Shown in pieces: positions 1-8,312 of a stretch of DNA of 64,000 nt (positions within the stretch are counted from its first letter, which is position 1; each line of letters opens with the position of its first letter). The position numbers and the translations under genes were made by a program. Source of the stretch: Alphaproteobacteria bacterium (GTDB taxonomy: Bacteria > Pseudomonadota > Alphaproteobacteria > Rhodobacterales > Rhodobacteraceae). The stretch covers positions 62,001-126,000 of the forward strand of contig JAUIDE010000001.1 in the NCBI GenBank assembly GCA_030429105.1. Direction: 5' to 3'. Below the pieces are notes generated by a model. It had not been told where the DNA came from. It did not search any database and saw only the letters and a program-made list of their open reading frames with translations.

Positions 1-843
1 GCGCCCGCCCCGCTCGCACATGACGAGGAGCGCGTCATGCCTGAGCCGTTCCTGCGCGAGGTCGAAGAAGCGGCGGGTGAGATAGGGGCGGCCCCATTTG
101 CGGTTTCCGGTGTCTTGGTAGAAATCCCAGAACGCCGCCCAGTGCTCCTCCCTGATGTCGTCCCCGGTCAGCCGGTGGATGCGGACGCCGTTCTCCACCG
201 CCTTCGCGCGCTCTTTCCGCAGGTTTTTCCGCTTGTCGCTGGAAAGGTCGGCGAGGAAATCGGCGAAGCTGGAATAGCCCCGGCTCTCCCAGTGGAATTG
301 CTGGTCCTGCCGGCGGAGAAGGCCGTATTCGCCGCCGCGCCGCCATTCCGCCTCGGTGCAGAAGGTGATGTGGAGCGAGGAAAGGCCGTTGGCCTCGGCG
401 AGCCGGATCGCGCCCTGGAGGAGCGCGAGATCGGTTTCTGCCGGCGCGCCGGGCGCAGTCAGCAGCCTCCGGCCGGTCGCGGGGGTGAAGGGCACGGCGC
501 CCTGGAGCTTCGGGTAGTACTCCCCGCCCGCATGTTCGAAGGCGTGCGCCCAGTTGTGGTCGAAGACATATTCACCCTGGCTGTGCGTCTTGCCGTAGAG
601 CGGCATGACGCCGGCTAGCCGACCGTCCGGCGTCGTCGCCTTCAGGTGCCGCGGCAGCCAGCCGGACCGGCCGCCGACGCTGCCGCTTTCCTCCAGCGCG
701 AGGAGGAAGCGGTGGGTGGTGAACGGGTCCTTCGGGCGGCCGCCTTCCGCAGCCTCCGGGGCGGCGCAGCCGTCCCATGCGGCGGCGGGGATGGCGGAGA
801 TCGCCGTCTCCACGTCGATGGAGAAGGCCGGCTCCTCGCTCAA
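1..843 (-). CDS. PF04339 (DUF482/COG3146) GNAT-fold protein, 3' end beyond window
   Basis: The protein is related to the peptidoglycan-biosynthesis/recognition family PF04339, whose members have a FemAB/GNAT acyltransferase fold but no firmly established reaction. The translation carries the family signatures MPLYGKTHSQGEYVFDH (from about residue 80), YYPKLQGAVPFTPATG (about 109), LHITFC and QFHWESRGYSSFADFLADL, followed by a basic KRKNLRKERAKA stretch. The start is a TTG at 843 whose TTGA overlaps the stop of the upstream phosphodiesterase gene, so translation is probably coupled. 281 codons are present and no stop is reached before base 1; family members are usually near 390 residues. It is the third gene of the RidA-GDPD operon. 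The family call is firm; the exact start could instead be a downstream GTG. Confidence 0.85.
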   Translation of the reverse strand, partial: MSEEPAFSIDVETAISAIPAAAWDGCAAPEAAEGGRPKDPFTTHRFLLALEESGSVGGRSGWLPRHLKATTPDGRLAGVMPLYGKTHSQGEYVFDHNWAHAFEHAGGEYYPKLQGAVPFTPATGRRLLTAPGAPAETDLALLQGAIRLAEANGLSSLHITFCTEAEWRRGGEYGLLRRQDQQFHWESRGYSSFADFLADLSSDKRKNLRKERAKAVENGVRIHRLTGDDIREEHWAAFWDFYQDTGNRKWGRPYLTRRFFDLAQERLRHDALLVMCERGGR

Positions 844-1598
844 GCCCGATAACCCTCGAAGGTGATGTTGTCCGCCACGCGCCGCGCCGCGGCTTCCGCC
901 TCCGGCGAGCGGATCGTCCAGCAGAGGATCGGGAGCCCCGTCGTCTTCACGCGCGCCACCTCTTCGTCACCCAAGTCGTTGTGCTGATGAGAGATGAAGC
1001 CGCATCCGAGCGCGTCAAGGTCGTCCATCCGCGCCAGTTCGGCCCGCCGTTCGGGGGCGAGGCCGGACCAGTAATCCTCCCGGAAGGAGCATGTCGTCCG
1101 CCCGCGGGGGATCGCCGGCGCGGCGTCGCGGAAGAGGGCGACCGAGTGGGGGTTGAACGACATGACGGCCTTTTCGCCGTCATAGGCGGAGAGGAGCCGC
1201 GCCGCGCGCCGCTCAAGCCGCCCGTCAACCGGGCCCATGACGAGGCTCTGGTCCTTCGCCTCGACGAGGAGCGGCGCGCGCCGCCCGACGAGGGAGAGGA
1301 ATTCCGCCAGCGTCGGGATCGTCTCGTCCGAACCCGTGAGCCGGATGCGGGATAGCTCCCGCGCCGTCCGCTCCCGCACCGGCCCCGTCTCCCCCGTCAG
1401 GCGGTTCAGGTCGTCGTCATGGAAGACCATCGCCTCCCCGTCCGCCGAGAGCTGGAGGTCGAGCTCGATCCCGTAGCCGGCCGCGATGGCGGCCTCGGCG
1501 GCGGCGCGGGAATTCTCGATCACGCCCGCCGCCCGGTCATGGAGACCGCGATGGGCGAGCGGGCGTTCGAGAAAGGCGCGGGGCAGGGCGGGGATCAT
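840..1598 (-). CDS. Glycerophosphodiester phosphodiesterase (GDPD family)
   Basis: Cytoplasmic-type GDPD enzyme predicted to hydrolyse glycerophosphodiesters to glycerol 3-phosphate and an alcohol. The 252-residue product has the catalytic AHRGLHD motif near residue 15, ENSRAAAEAAIAAGYGIELDLQLSADG with the conserved E-x-D metal ligands and VMVFHDD, then LLVEAKD and a C-terminal CWTIRSPEAEAAARR. No signal peptide is visible. The ATG at 1598 is chosen because its ATGA overlaps the RidA stop; longer in-frame extensions only read through RidA out of frame. It sits between ridA and the PF04339 gene with overlaps on both sides, so it belongs to one transcript. Confidence 0.93.
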   Translation of the reverse strand: MIPALPRAFLERPLAHRGLHDRAAGVIENSRAAAEAAIAAGYGIELDLQLSADGEAMVFHDDDLNRLTGETGPVRERTARELSRIRLTGSDETIPTLAEFLSLVGRRAPLLVEAKDQSLVMGPVDGRLERRAARLLSAYDGEKAVMSFNPHSVALFRDAAPAIPRGRTTCSFREDYWSGLAPERRAELARMDDLDALGCGFISHQHNDLGDEEVARVKTTGLPILCWTIRSPEAEAAARRVADNITFEGYRA

Positions 1599-2056
1599 TC
1601 GACCTCGATGATCGCCTCGACCTCGACGGCGACGCCGAAGGGCAGGTTGACGACGCCGACGGCGGAACGGGCGTGGCGGCCCTTGTCGCCGAACACCTCC
1701 ACGAGGAGGTCGGAGCAGCCGTTGACGACTTTCGGATGGTCCGGGAAGTCCGGCGTCGAGTTGACCATGCCGAGGAGCTTCACGACGCGCTTGACCTTGT
1801 CGAGATCGCCTGTCGCCATCTTCATCTGCTCGATGAGCCGGATCGCGCAAGCCCTTGCGGCCTTGGCGCCATCCTCCACGCTCATGTCCGCGCCGAGCTT
1901 GCCCTTGATGAGGCCTGACCCGTCCTGGCTCACCTGGCCAGAGATGAAGACGAGATTGCCCGTCCGCACCGTCGGCACGTAGTTGGCGGCGGGGGCGGCG
2001 GGGGTTCCGATTTCGACGCCGAGTTCGGCGAGGCGCTTGTCGATGGTTCCGGGCAT
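1595..2056 (-). CDS. RidA family protein (reactive intermediate deaminase-like)
   Basis: RidA/YjgF-family proteins deaminate reactive enamine/imine intermediates made by PLP enzymes; this longer variant of 153 residues is typical of the COG0251 subgroup beginning with xIxxRLxELG. Visible are IDKRLAELG at the N terminus, NLVFISGQVSQDG, the MSVEDGAKAARACA helix and VVNLPFGVAVEVEAI at the end, where the P-x-x-V-x-V-E strand lies. The start at 2056 follows a strong AAGGAGGAG ribosome-binding site at 5-8 nt spacing. It is the first gene of the operon with GDPD and the PF04339 protein. Confidence 0.93.
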   Translation of the reverse strand: MPGTIDKRLAELGVEIGTPAAPAANYVPTVRTGNLVFISGQVSQDGSGLIKGKLGADMSVEDGAKAARACAIRLIEQMKMATGDLDKVKRVVKLLGMVNSTPDFPDHPKVVNGCSDLLVEVFGDKGRHARSAVGVVNLPFGVAVEVEAIIEVE

Positions 2057-2122
2057 GTCTGTCTCCTCCTTGGAATCGCCGGCGGAGACTTGCACGGGCG
2101 CGGGCCGGCGCGAAAGCGGAAA

Positions 2123-2149
2123 GGGCGCGGCGTTTCTGTCGCCGCGCCC
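2123..2149 (-). terminator. Rho-independent terminator of the VPLPA-CTERM gene
   Basis: A perfect 10-bp G+C stem (GGGCGCGGCG and its complement) encloses a 7-nt loop. Read on the minus strand it is followed by a T-rich stretch (TTTCCGCTTTC). It lies 32 bp after the stop of the VPLPA-CTERM gene and ahead of the ridA ribosome-binding site, which separates the two minus-strand units. Confidence 0.7.
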
Positions 2150-2180
2150 GCCGTCTCTATGTCCTGCGCAGACCGGCGCT

Positions 2181-2885
2181 TCAGGCGGCAGCCCGCTGAC
2201 GGCGACGGGAAAGGCCGCCAAGCGCGCCAAGCCCGGCGATCAAAAGCCAGGCGCTGGCCGGGAGCGGGACGGCTCCGACATTGCCGCCGCCCGCTGTGGA
2301 GAACCCGAGTGTGAGGCTGTCCCCATCCGAGAGCGTAAGCCCGCCGACGTCTATCAGCACATATTCTCCGCCGGCCGCATTGCTGCCTGCCAGCAGGGTT
2401 GCCAGAAGACCGGTCGGAGACGCGGGAAACGCGAAGTTGGCGAGCGCGTTGGTTCCGAACTCCGCGCCAGTCGCAAGGTCAAATGACCCGAAGCCTCCAG
2501 TCGCCGTTCCGATGGAAAGGCCGGAGATGGTCGATCCGTCGCTGAAGTTCAGGCCGGCGAGCAGCAGGCAGTTGCAGGAATCGTCAGCGCCGGGGCTGCT
2601 CTCCGCACCGACTGGAAAGAACGTCGCGTTAAACTCATAGGTGAGGGTGACCGAGGATGCGTTGACATCGATCATGAAGCGGTCGCCTTCGCCAAAGCGA
2701 AAAGCGTCGGTGGCGTCATCCGTCACAGTCAGCGGACTGGAGACTTCTGCGGTCGGTTCGATGGTCGTATTCGGGAAGATCGCGAAGCCGCTGATCGCAT
2801 CTCCCACAAGGGTTGCGGAAGATGCCTGAGCGGCGAAACCCAGGCTAGCCCCGGCGAACGCCGCCGCAAGTAGAAGTTTCTTCAT
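2181..2885 (-). CDS. VPLPA-CTERM sorting domain protein
   Basis: Secreted protein of 234 residues with a signal peptide (MKKLLLAAAFAGASLGFAAQASSA, cleavage likely after ASSA), a Gly/Ser/Thr/Asp-rich beta-type body of unknown function, and a C-terminal sorting signal: VPLPASAWLLIAGLGALGG followed by SRRRQR. This is the VPLPA variant of the PEP-CTERM signal (motif, membrane helix, arginine cluster), recognised by exosortases in Rhodobacterales and often found on surface or exopolysaccharide-associated proteins. A CNC pair lies near residue 110. No exosortase is in the window. The ATG at 2885 fits the signal peptide, and longer reading adds a non-signal-like stretch. It is transcribed alone and followed by its own terminator. 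Confidence 0.88.
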   Translation of the reverse strand: MKKLLLAAAFAGASLGFAAQASSATLVGDAISGFAIFPNTTIEPTAEVSSPLTVTDDATDAFRFGEGDRFMIDVNASSVTLTYEFNATFFPVGAESSPGADDSCNCLLLAGLNFSDGSTISGLSIGTATGGFGSFDLATGAEFGTNALANFAFPASPTGLLATLLAGSNAAGGEYVLIDVGGLTLSDGDSLTLGFSTAGGGNVGAVPLPASAWLLIAGLGALGGLSRRRQRAAA

Positions 2886-3170
2886 AAATATAGCCCCCAA
2901 GTGGTTGCAGTTGACACAGATAGACCGCCTGTCCTCCCTCACCGCTTGGACACTGCGCCAACCGGGCCATCGCCTGAGACAGACAAGGTTTCTCCTTCTA
3001 CTGACCAAAACAGCCGGGAAACCGCCTCGCCAAGTGAAAATGGGCGCTCTTTCCGAAATGCAGAGAAGCGTTTCGGGTGCGCCGCGGCGCTTGATCACAA
3101 AATCAACGAATAATTAACGATCAGGGCCGGCGACGAAGCCCCTCTCTCTCCGATCCGGAAAAAGCGTCTT

Positions 3171-3800
3171 TCAGCCATCGGCGGCCCAGATGCGGGTAAG
3201 CGGGCCGCTCTCCTCCCCCGTTTCGCAATAGCTGCGAATCAGCCGGTCGACTGCGTTGCGCGTCAGGCGGTTGTGCTCAGACGAGACGCCGAGGCTCGCG
3301 ACCATCTTCCAATGGCCGTACATCAGGCTGACAAACAGGAATGAGAGCTCCTCCGCCGCCTTGAGGCTCAGCGCCGGGTGCGCGAGCCGGAACTCGTGGC
3401 CGATGATCTGGCCGAGGAGCGTGTATTGCGAACGGAGAGAGGCGCGAACCGGCTCTGATCCTGCCGCCAGGCTCATCATCGCGTCATAGACGGCGTCGTC
3501 CGCAGGCTTCGGGGAGCCGTCCAGCATGTTGAAGTAGAAATCGAGGAACATCTCCAGCCGCCCGGGCCCCTCAAGCCGCGAGGCGTTGTCGATCAGCGCC
3601 TGACGATATGCCTCCGCCAGTCTGTCGCACACTGCGACCATCAGCGTATCCACATCGGGGAAATGATAGCGAACGGACTGCCGCGTAACGCCCGCTTGTC
3701 CTGCAATGTAGTCGTACGAAACCGGGGGCAAGCCTGATTTCCTGAGCACATCTATCGTCGCAGAAACGATGTTGGACTTCGTGTCTCGACTACTGTTCAC
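3171..3800 (-). CDS. TetR/AcrR family transcriptional regulator
   Basis: One-component repressor of 209 residues. An N-terminal helix-turn-helix is seen in YDYIAGQAGVTRQSVRYHFPDVDTLM (about residues 29-54), the usual TetR pattern ending in Y-x-F. The C-terminal ligand domain is unassigned. The start is a GTG at 3800 preceded by a run of seven G; this removes a spurious upstream extension that reads antisense through the lysE-type gene. The gene is divergent from that exporter across a 234-bp A+T-rich region with an imperfect inverted repeat. Control of itself and the exporter is therefore the simplest inference. Confidence 0.88.
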   Translation of the reverse strand: MNSSRDTKSNIVSATIDVLRKSGLPPVSYDYIAGQAGVTRQSVRYHFPDVDTLMVAVCDRLAEAYRQALIDNASRLEGPGRLEMFLDFYFNMLDGSPKPADDAVYDAMMSLAAGSEPVRASLRSQYTLLGQIIGHEFRLAHPALSLKAAEELSFLFVSLMYGHWKMVASLGVSSEHNRLTRNAVDRLIRSYCETGEESGPLTRIWAADG

Positions 3801-3840
3801 ATTTCGCCCCCCCAGATGTGCATCTATTGAGTTAAATATA

Positions 3841-3866
3841 TTGGGTTCGGAGTCGGTCCAACCGAA
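3841..3866. promoter_or_regulatory. Imperfect inverted repeat, candidate TetR operator
   Basis: Two arms, TTGGGTTCGGA and the complement of TTCGGTTGGAC, are separated by 4 bp and agree at 7 of 11 positions. They lie 41 bp upstream of the GTG start of the TetR gene, in the A+T-rich divergent control region shared with the exporter. The symmetry is modest, so the call is tentative. Confidence 0.35.
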
Positions 3867-4034
3867 TTTGTAGATTTTTTTTGCCGGCTCGCCATGGCTG
3901 CTGTTGCGAAGCCCGGCTTGGGGCCAAGGGTATTGATCGCGTCGGCGGATCGGATCACTCGCAAGCTGGGTCTGTCTCTTATTCTGCGCGGCGTTTCTGT
4001 GTTCGTAGCCGGGGCGAACGGAGAGGGCGAAACG

Positions 4035-4658
4035 ATGCTGGACGCGGCGTCTGCGATGTCGGGGGTTTCCCTCGGGGTCTTTCTCGGGGCCGTGGTGATC
4101 TTGTTCGTCACGCCGGGCCCGAACATGATGTTCACCATCGCCTGCGGCCTCGCGGGCGGGCCGCGCGCCGGGCTCGCCGCCGGGTTCGGCGGGGCGGCTG
4201 GGATGATCGTCCACACCGCCGCGGTCGCCGCCGGCCTCGCCGCGCTGCTCCATGCCGCGCCGGGGCTCTATGACGCCGTCCGGTTCGGCGGCGCGGCCTA
4301 CCTGATCTGGCTCGCGGTGGAAGCGTGGCGGGCGGGCGACGCGCTCGAATCCCGGCTCGGGCGGGACGTGCCCTGGCGGGCCTTCCGCCGCGCCTTCCTC
4401 ACCTGCCTCCTCAACCCGAAGGTGGCCATCTTCATGCTCGCCTTCCTGCCGCAATTCGTGGACCCGGAGGCGGGCCCGGCGGCGCCGCAGATCGTGCTCC
4501 TCGGGCTCATCGTCGCCGTCTTCGCGCTCCTTTTCGACGGCGCCTACGGGCTCTTCGCGGGCGTGGCGGCGGACCGGCTGCGCCGCGCGTCGAAGACGCT
4601 GAACCGCATAAGCGCCGTGGTCTTCGGCGGGCTCGCCGTCCGCATCGCGCTCGACTGA
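4035..4658 (+). CDS. LysE family translocator (amino-acid exporter)
   Basis: Inner-membrane exporter of the LysE/RhtB family, 207 residues with about six hydrophobic segments. The family signature FVTPGPNMMFTIACGLAGGPRAGLAAG lies in the first third, and the middle has FLTCLLNPKVAIFMLAFLPQF (LNPK motif). ATG 4035 is chosen because GGAGAGG lies 8 nt upstream; an ATG 24 nt further in is also possible. It is divergent from the TetR gene at 3171-3800. Substrate cannot be read from sequence. Confidence 0.9.
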   Translation: MLDAASAMSGVSLGVFLGAVVILFVTPGPNMMFTIACGLAGGPRAGLAAGFGGAAGMIVHTAAVAAGLAALLHAAPGLYDAVRFGGAAYLIWLAVEAWRAGDALESRLGRDVPWRAFRRAFLTCLLNPKVAIFMLAFLPQFVDPEAGPAAPQIVLLGLIVAVFALLFDGAYGLFAGVAADRLRRASKTLNRISAVVFGGLAVRIALD

Positions 4659-4744
4659 CGGGCGCGGGCGCGGGGGCGCCGCTTTCCGGCTGGACGGCCC
4701 GGCCCGGCGCGCGATAGAGCGACGGCGACGCGAAAGGACCGTTC

Positions 4745-5926
4745 ATGAAACTCTCCACCCGCATCCTGACGCTCGACGGCGGCGGCCCGCGCGGCGACGG
4801 CTGGTCCGTCTATTACCGCGCGCGGGACATGCTGGCGGCGGGGGAGCCGGTGACCATGCTCTGCATAGGCGAGCATGACCGGAAGACGGCCCCCTTCATC
4901 CTCGACGCTATGGAGGCCTCGGCCCGCGGCGGCAACACGGGCTATGCGCTCGCGCTCGGCCAGCCCGGCCTGCGCGACGCCATCGCCGAGCGTGTGGCGG
5001 CGGAGACTGGGGTTCCGACGGAGCGCGGGAACGTGATCGTCACCACCGGCGGGCAGGCCGCGCTCTTCGCCTCCATGTGCGCCGCGCTCGACCCCGGCGA
5101 TACGGCGCTGATCGTCGACCCGTTCTACGCAACCTATCCGGCAACGGTCCGCGGCGCGGGCGGCCATGTGCGGACGGTGAAGGCCCGGCCCGAGGCGGGG
5201 TTTCAGCTCGAGCGCGCAGCGCTCGACGCGGCGGCGGAGGGCGCCCGCGCTCTCCTGATCAATACGCCCCACAACCCGACTGGCGCGGTCTATTCGCGGG
5301 AGACGCTGGAGGGGATCGCTGAGGTCTGCATCCGGCATGACCTCTGGCTGATCTCGGACGAGGTTTATTCCGGGCAGGTTCACGAGGGCGAGCATATCTC
5401 CCCCCGCGCGCTGCCGGGCATGGCGGAGCGGACGCTCGTCGTCGGCTCGCTCTCGAAGAGCCATGTGATGACAGGCTTCCGCCTCGGTTGGGTGGTCGGC
5501 CCGGAGGCGGCGATCGAGGCGATGCGCGGCCTCGCCAACGGCACGACCTATGGCGTTCCGGGCTTCATCCAGGATGCGGCGGAGACGGCTCTGCGCGAGG
5601 GCGCGGCGGAGGAGGCGGAAGTCGCAGCGCTCTACACCCGCCGGAGGAACCGCGCCGTCGCCGCGCTGGCGGGCTCCGCCGTCGCCGTCTCGCCGCCGCA
5701 GGGCGCGATGTATGTGATGCTCGACATCCGGGCCACGGGCATGGGCGGCGAAGCGTTCGCGATGGCGCTGCTGGAGCGCGAGCGCATCGCCGTTATGCCC
5801 GGCGAGAGTTTCGGGGAGGCGGCGGCGGGCCATGTCCGTGTCGCGTTGACGATAGAGGACGATGCGATGGTCGCGGCGCTCCGCCGCCTCGCGCGGTTTG
5901 CGGAGAGCCTGAGGGAGGCGGCATGA
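4745..5926 (+). CDS. Class I/II pyridoxal-phosphate aminotransferase
   Basis: PLP-dependent aminotransferase of the aspartate aminotransferase fold type I, 393 residues. The expected active-site residues are present: N177 in TPHNPTGAVYS, D205 and Y208 in SDEVYSG, the PLP lysine K238 in GSLSKSHVMTGFRLGW, and a C-terminal Arg in GHVRVALT. Its stop overlaps the start of a homocysteine S-methyltransferase gene (ATGA), so the pair is likely co-translated. A role in sulfur amino acid or aspartate-family metabolism is possible from that neighbour, but the substrate is not determined. Confidence 0.92.
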   Translation: MKLSTRILTLDGGGPRGDGWSVYYRARDMLAAGEPVTMLCIGEHDRKTAPFILDAMEASARGGNTGYALALGQPGLRDAIAERVAAETGVPTERGNVIVTTGGQAALFASMCAALDPGDTALIVDPFYATYPATVRGAGGHVRTVKARPEAGFQLERAALDAAAEGARALLINTPHNPTGAVYSRETLEGIAEVCIRHDLWLISDEVYSGQVHEGEHISPRALPGMAERTLVVGSLSKSHVMTGFRLGWVVGPEAAIEAMRGLANGTTYGVPGFIQDAAETALREGAAEEAEVAALYTRRRNRAVAALAGSAVAVSPPQGAMYVMLDIRATGMGGEAFAMALLERERIAVMPGESFGEAAAGHVRVALTIEDDAMVAALRRLARFAESLREAA

Positions 5927-6819
5927 CGATCACGATTCTCGATGGCGGCATGGGGCAGGAGTTGGTGGCGCGGGCCGGGTCCGCGCCGACCCCGCTCTGG
6001 GCGACTTCGGTGATGCTGGAGCGGCCGGAGCTCGTCCGCTCCGTGCACGACGATTACTTCGCGGCCGGGGCGGAGATCGCGACCGCGAACAGCTACGCCG
6101 TGCTTAGGGATCGTCTGGCGGCCCACGGCCTCGAACATCGCTTCCGCGACCTTCACGAGACCGCCTGCCGCATCGCGGCGGAGGCGCGGGACGCGAATGG
6201 CGCGGGCCGGGTCGCCGGCTCGCTCGGGCCCATCGGCGCCTCCTACCGGCCCGAACTCGCGCCGCCGGCGGATCAGGCGGCGGAGGTCTACGCCGAGATT
6301 GCGCGCATCCAGGCGCCCTTCGTCGATCTCTATATCTGCGAGACGATGGCCTCTGTGGAGCAGGCCCGCGGCGCCGTCATGGGCGCCTCGGTCGCGGGCA
6401 AGCCCGTCTGGCTATCGATCACCGTCGCGGATGCGGACGGCACCCGGCTCCGCTCCGGCGAGCCGGTGGAGGCGATCCTGCCCGTCGTCGCCGAGCTTTC
6501 GCCGGCCGCGCTGCTCGTGAACTGCTCGACGCCCGAGGCGGTGAGCGCCGCGCTGCCGCGGCTCGCCGGAGCGGGCGTTCCGCTCGGCGCCTACGCCAAC
6601 GGCTTCACCCATATCTCGGAAGCCTTCCTGAAGGACCGGCCGACTGTCGCCGCTCTCACCGCCCGGCGCGATCTCGACCCGGAGGCCTATCTCGCATTCG
6701 CCGAGGCCTGGGCGACGGCGGGCGCGGAGATCATCGGCGGGTGTTGCGAGGTCGGCCCGGCGCATATCCGCCTCCTTTCCGCGACGCTCCGCCGCGCTCC
6801 GACGCCTGCAGCGGCCTGA
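5923..6819 (+). CDS. Homocysteine S-methyltransferase family protein
   Basis: Betaine/S-methylmethionine:homocysteine methyltransferase-type TIM barrel, 298 residues. It opens with LDGGMGQELVARAG, the family N terminus, and has the three zinc-binding cysteines: one in LLVNCSTPEAV and the GGCC pair in IIGGCCEVGPAHI. It is predicted to transfer a methyl group to homocysteine, giving methionine; the donor is not identifiable. It starts within the stop codon of the aminotransferase gene. The many methylated-amine genes further along make a betaine-type donor conceivable, but the block is 6 kb away. Confidence 0.92.
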   Translation: MTITILDGGMGQELVARAGSAPTPLWATSVMLERPELVRSVHDDYFAAGAEIATANSYAVLRDRLAAHGLEHRFRDLHETACRIAAEARDANGAGRVAGSLGPIGASYRPELAPPADQAAEVYAEIARIQAPFVDLYICETMASVEQARGAVMGASVAGKPVWLSITVADADGTRLRSGEPVEAILPVVAELSPAALLVNCSTPEAVSAALPRLAGAGVPLGAYANGFTHISEAFLKDRPTVAALTARRDLDPEAYLAFAEAWATAGAEIIGGCCEVGPAHIRLLSATLRRAPTPAAA

Positions 6820-6902
6820 AGCGCCTTCTCTCACGCTCTCGCCTGCACGCATTGCGTGTGGTATCTGAAGGCGCAGATGCTGGGCGTTTTGGCGAGGGGC
6901 GT

Positions 6903-7340
6903 ATGGGCAAGGGGCATTTGCGCGAAATTCTGGAACGGTTCGAGACGCGGGTCTGGACGGATCGCGACCCGAACGCCCTCGATGAGCTTCTCTCCGCCGA
7001 AGCGGTGGTCGACGGGCTGGAGAGCGAGGCGCTGGAAAGCGCCCGCGCCTTCGACGCGGTGCGCCGGCTCCTCCTCGACCAGTTCGACGACATCCGGGTC
7101 GTGATCGACCGCAGCATCGAGGAGGGCGAATGGATCGCCGCCACGGCCGCCATTCTCGCCCGTCACCGCAAGTCGGGGAAGGAGGTGGCGACGCGCACGC
7201 AGATGATGGTCCGGATCCATCAGGGCCGCGTCGTCGAGGGCCACAACGTCATCGACTTCATGACCGCCTTTGAACAGATCGGGCTGCTGCCCGAGCGTTC
7301 TCTTGATTTCTGCCTCATGGGCAGGCGCCCCCGCTTCTGA
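6903..7340 (+). CDS. SnoaL-like / NTF2-fold protein
   Basis: Small protein of 145 residues with the cone-shaped NTF2/SnoaL pattern: N-terminal helices (LREILERFETRVWTDRDPNALDELLSAEAVVDG), a central helix FDAVRRLLLDQFDDIRVVID, then strands GEWIAATAAILARHRKSGKEVATRTQMMVRIHQGRVVEGHNVIDF. Such proteins are either small isomerases/hydrolases or polyketide cyclase-like with no assigned activity. ATG 6903 follows GAGGGG at a suitable distance. It is convergent with the ion-channel gene, 6 bp apart. Confidence 0.75.
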   Translation: MGKGHLREILERFETRVWTDRDPNALDELLSAEAVVDGLESEALESARAFDAVRRLLLDQFDDIRVVIDRSIEEGEWIAATAAILARHRKSGKEVATRTQMMVRIHQGRVVEGHNVIDFMTAFEQIGLLPERSLDFCLMGRRPRF

Positions 7341-7346
7341 AGCCGG

Positions 7347-8294
7347 TCAGGCCCCGTCCTCCCGCGGCAGCGCGCCGCCGCAATGTGGGCAAGCGCCCGA
7401 ACCGGCGAGGCGGGAGGCGGCCTCTGCATGCACCTCGGCTGCATCTTCAGTCGAAAGCCCGTATTCCTTGCGCCGCCGCTCGAGCGCCGGCGCGTCGTCG
7501 AGCATCACGCGCCCGTCGAGCAGCGCGGCGAGATAGTCCCGCCGCATCGCAGCGCGCCGGGCGGCCATTTCCGCGGTGATCCCGCCGGCGAGGATGCCGG
7601 CCGGAAGCGCGGCGATGCCAATGCCGATCGCCGTCACGAAGCCGCCAAACACCTTGCCGGCCACTGTCACGGGCGTCACGTCCCCGTAGCCGACGGTGGT
7701 GAGCGTGGCGATCGCCCACCACATCGCCGCCGGGATCGAGCCGAACGCCTCCGGCTGCGCTTCCCGCTCCACGAGATAGGCTCCGGTTGCGGTCAGCACG
7801 AGGAGGACGAAGAGGATCGCGAAGCTGACGAGAAAGGCGCCCGCCTCCCGCCGGAGAACATGGACGATCATCGTGAAGGCGGGCGAATAGCGGGAGAGCT
7901 TGAAGATGCGCAGCAGGCGCACGACGCGCAGCGCCCTCAGATCCGCCCCGAGAAAGAAGAGGAGATAGAACGGCGCGATGACAAGGAGGTCGATCAGCGC
8001 GCCCGGCGTGCGCATCCACCGTAGCCGCGCGCGCCAAGGCGGCCCCTCCGTCCCTGGCGCCTCGACGGAGGACCAGAGCCGGAGCGCGTACTCCGCCGTG
8101 AAAATAGCGATGGAGACCGCCTCGAACGCGGCGAAACTCGCCTCATGGTGATGGTAGATCGTGGGCACCGTCTCGAGGATCACCGCGAGAACGTTCACGA
8201 GGATCAGGCATATGAGGAAGGCGTCGACGATGCGCCCCGCCCGCTCGCCGCGGCGCGGCTCCAGCAGGTCATAGCAACGCCTGCGGATCGTCAT
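7347..8294 (-). CDS. Voltage-gated-type potassium channel with C-terminal CPHC motif
   Basis: Six-transmembrane ion channel of 315 residues. Hydrophobic segments lie near 24-44, 54-74, 99-116 and 151-175, then the pore helix and the potassium selectivity filter TTVGYGD (200-205), and S6 at about 215-240. The S4-like segment LRALRVVRLLRIFKLSRY (119-136) has regularly spaced arginines, which supports voltage sensing. After S6 comes a roughly 75-residue cytoplasmic tail ending in CPHCGG, half of a zinc-ribbon, which could form a site between subunits of the tetramer. It is transcribed alone between convergent and co-directional genes. Confidence 0.92.
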   Translation of the reverse strand: MTIRRRCYDLLEPRRGERAGRIVDAFLICLILVNVLAVILETVPTIYHHHEASFAAFEAVSIAIFTAEYALRLWSSVEAPGTEGPPWRARLRWMRTPGALIDLLVIAPFYLLFFLGADLRALRVVRLLRIFKLSRYSPAFTMIVHVLRREAGAFLVSFAILFVLLVLTATGAYLVEREAQPEAFGSIPAAMWWAIATLTTVGYGDVTPVTVAGKVFGGFVTAIGIGIAALPAGILAGGITAEMAARRAAMRRDYLAALLDGRVMLDDAPALERRRKEYGLSTEDAAEVHAEAASRLAGSGACPHCGGALPREDGA

Positions 8295-8312
8295 CGCCGT
8301 TTCCTCACCGGT

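Noticed and set aside
37-618. Plus-strand frame of 193 codons at the left edge
   Set aside because: It is antisense to the PF04339 gene, whose translation has clear family motifs; the plus-strand product is Arg/Ala/Pro-rich with no recognisable domain.
2886-3170. 285-bp A+T-richer gap between the VPLPA and TetR genes
   Set aside because: Short frames on both strands have no recognisable product; it probably holds the VPLPA promoter, but I found no convincing hexamer pair.
3801-4454. N-terminal extension of the TetR frame
   Set aside because: It reads antisense through the LysE gene and lacks a ribosome-binding site; the GTG at 3800 has a strong G-rich site.
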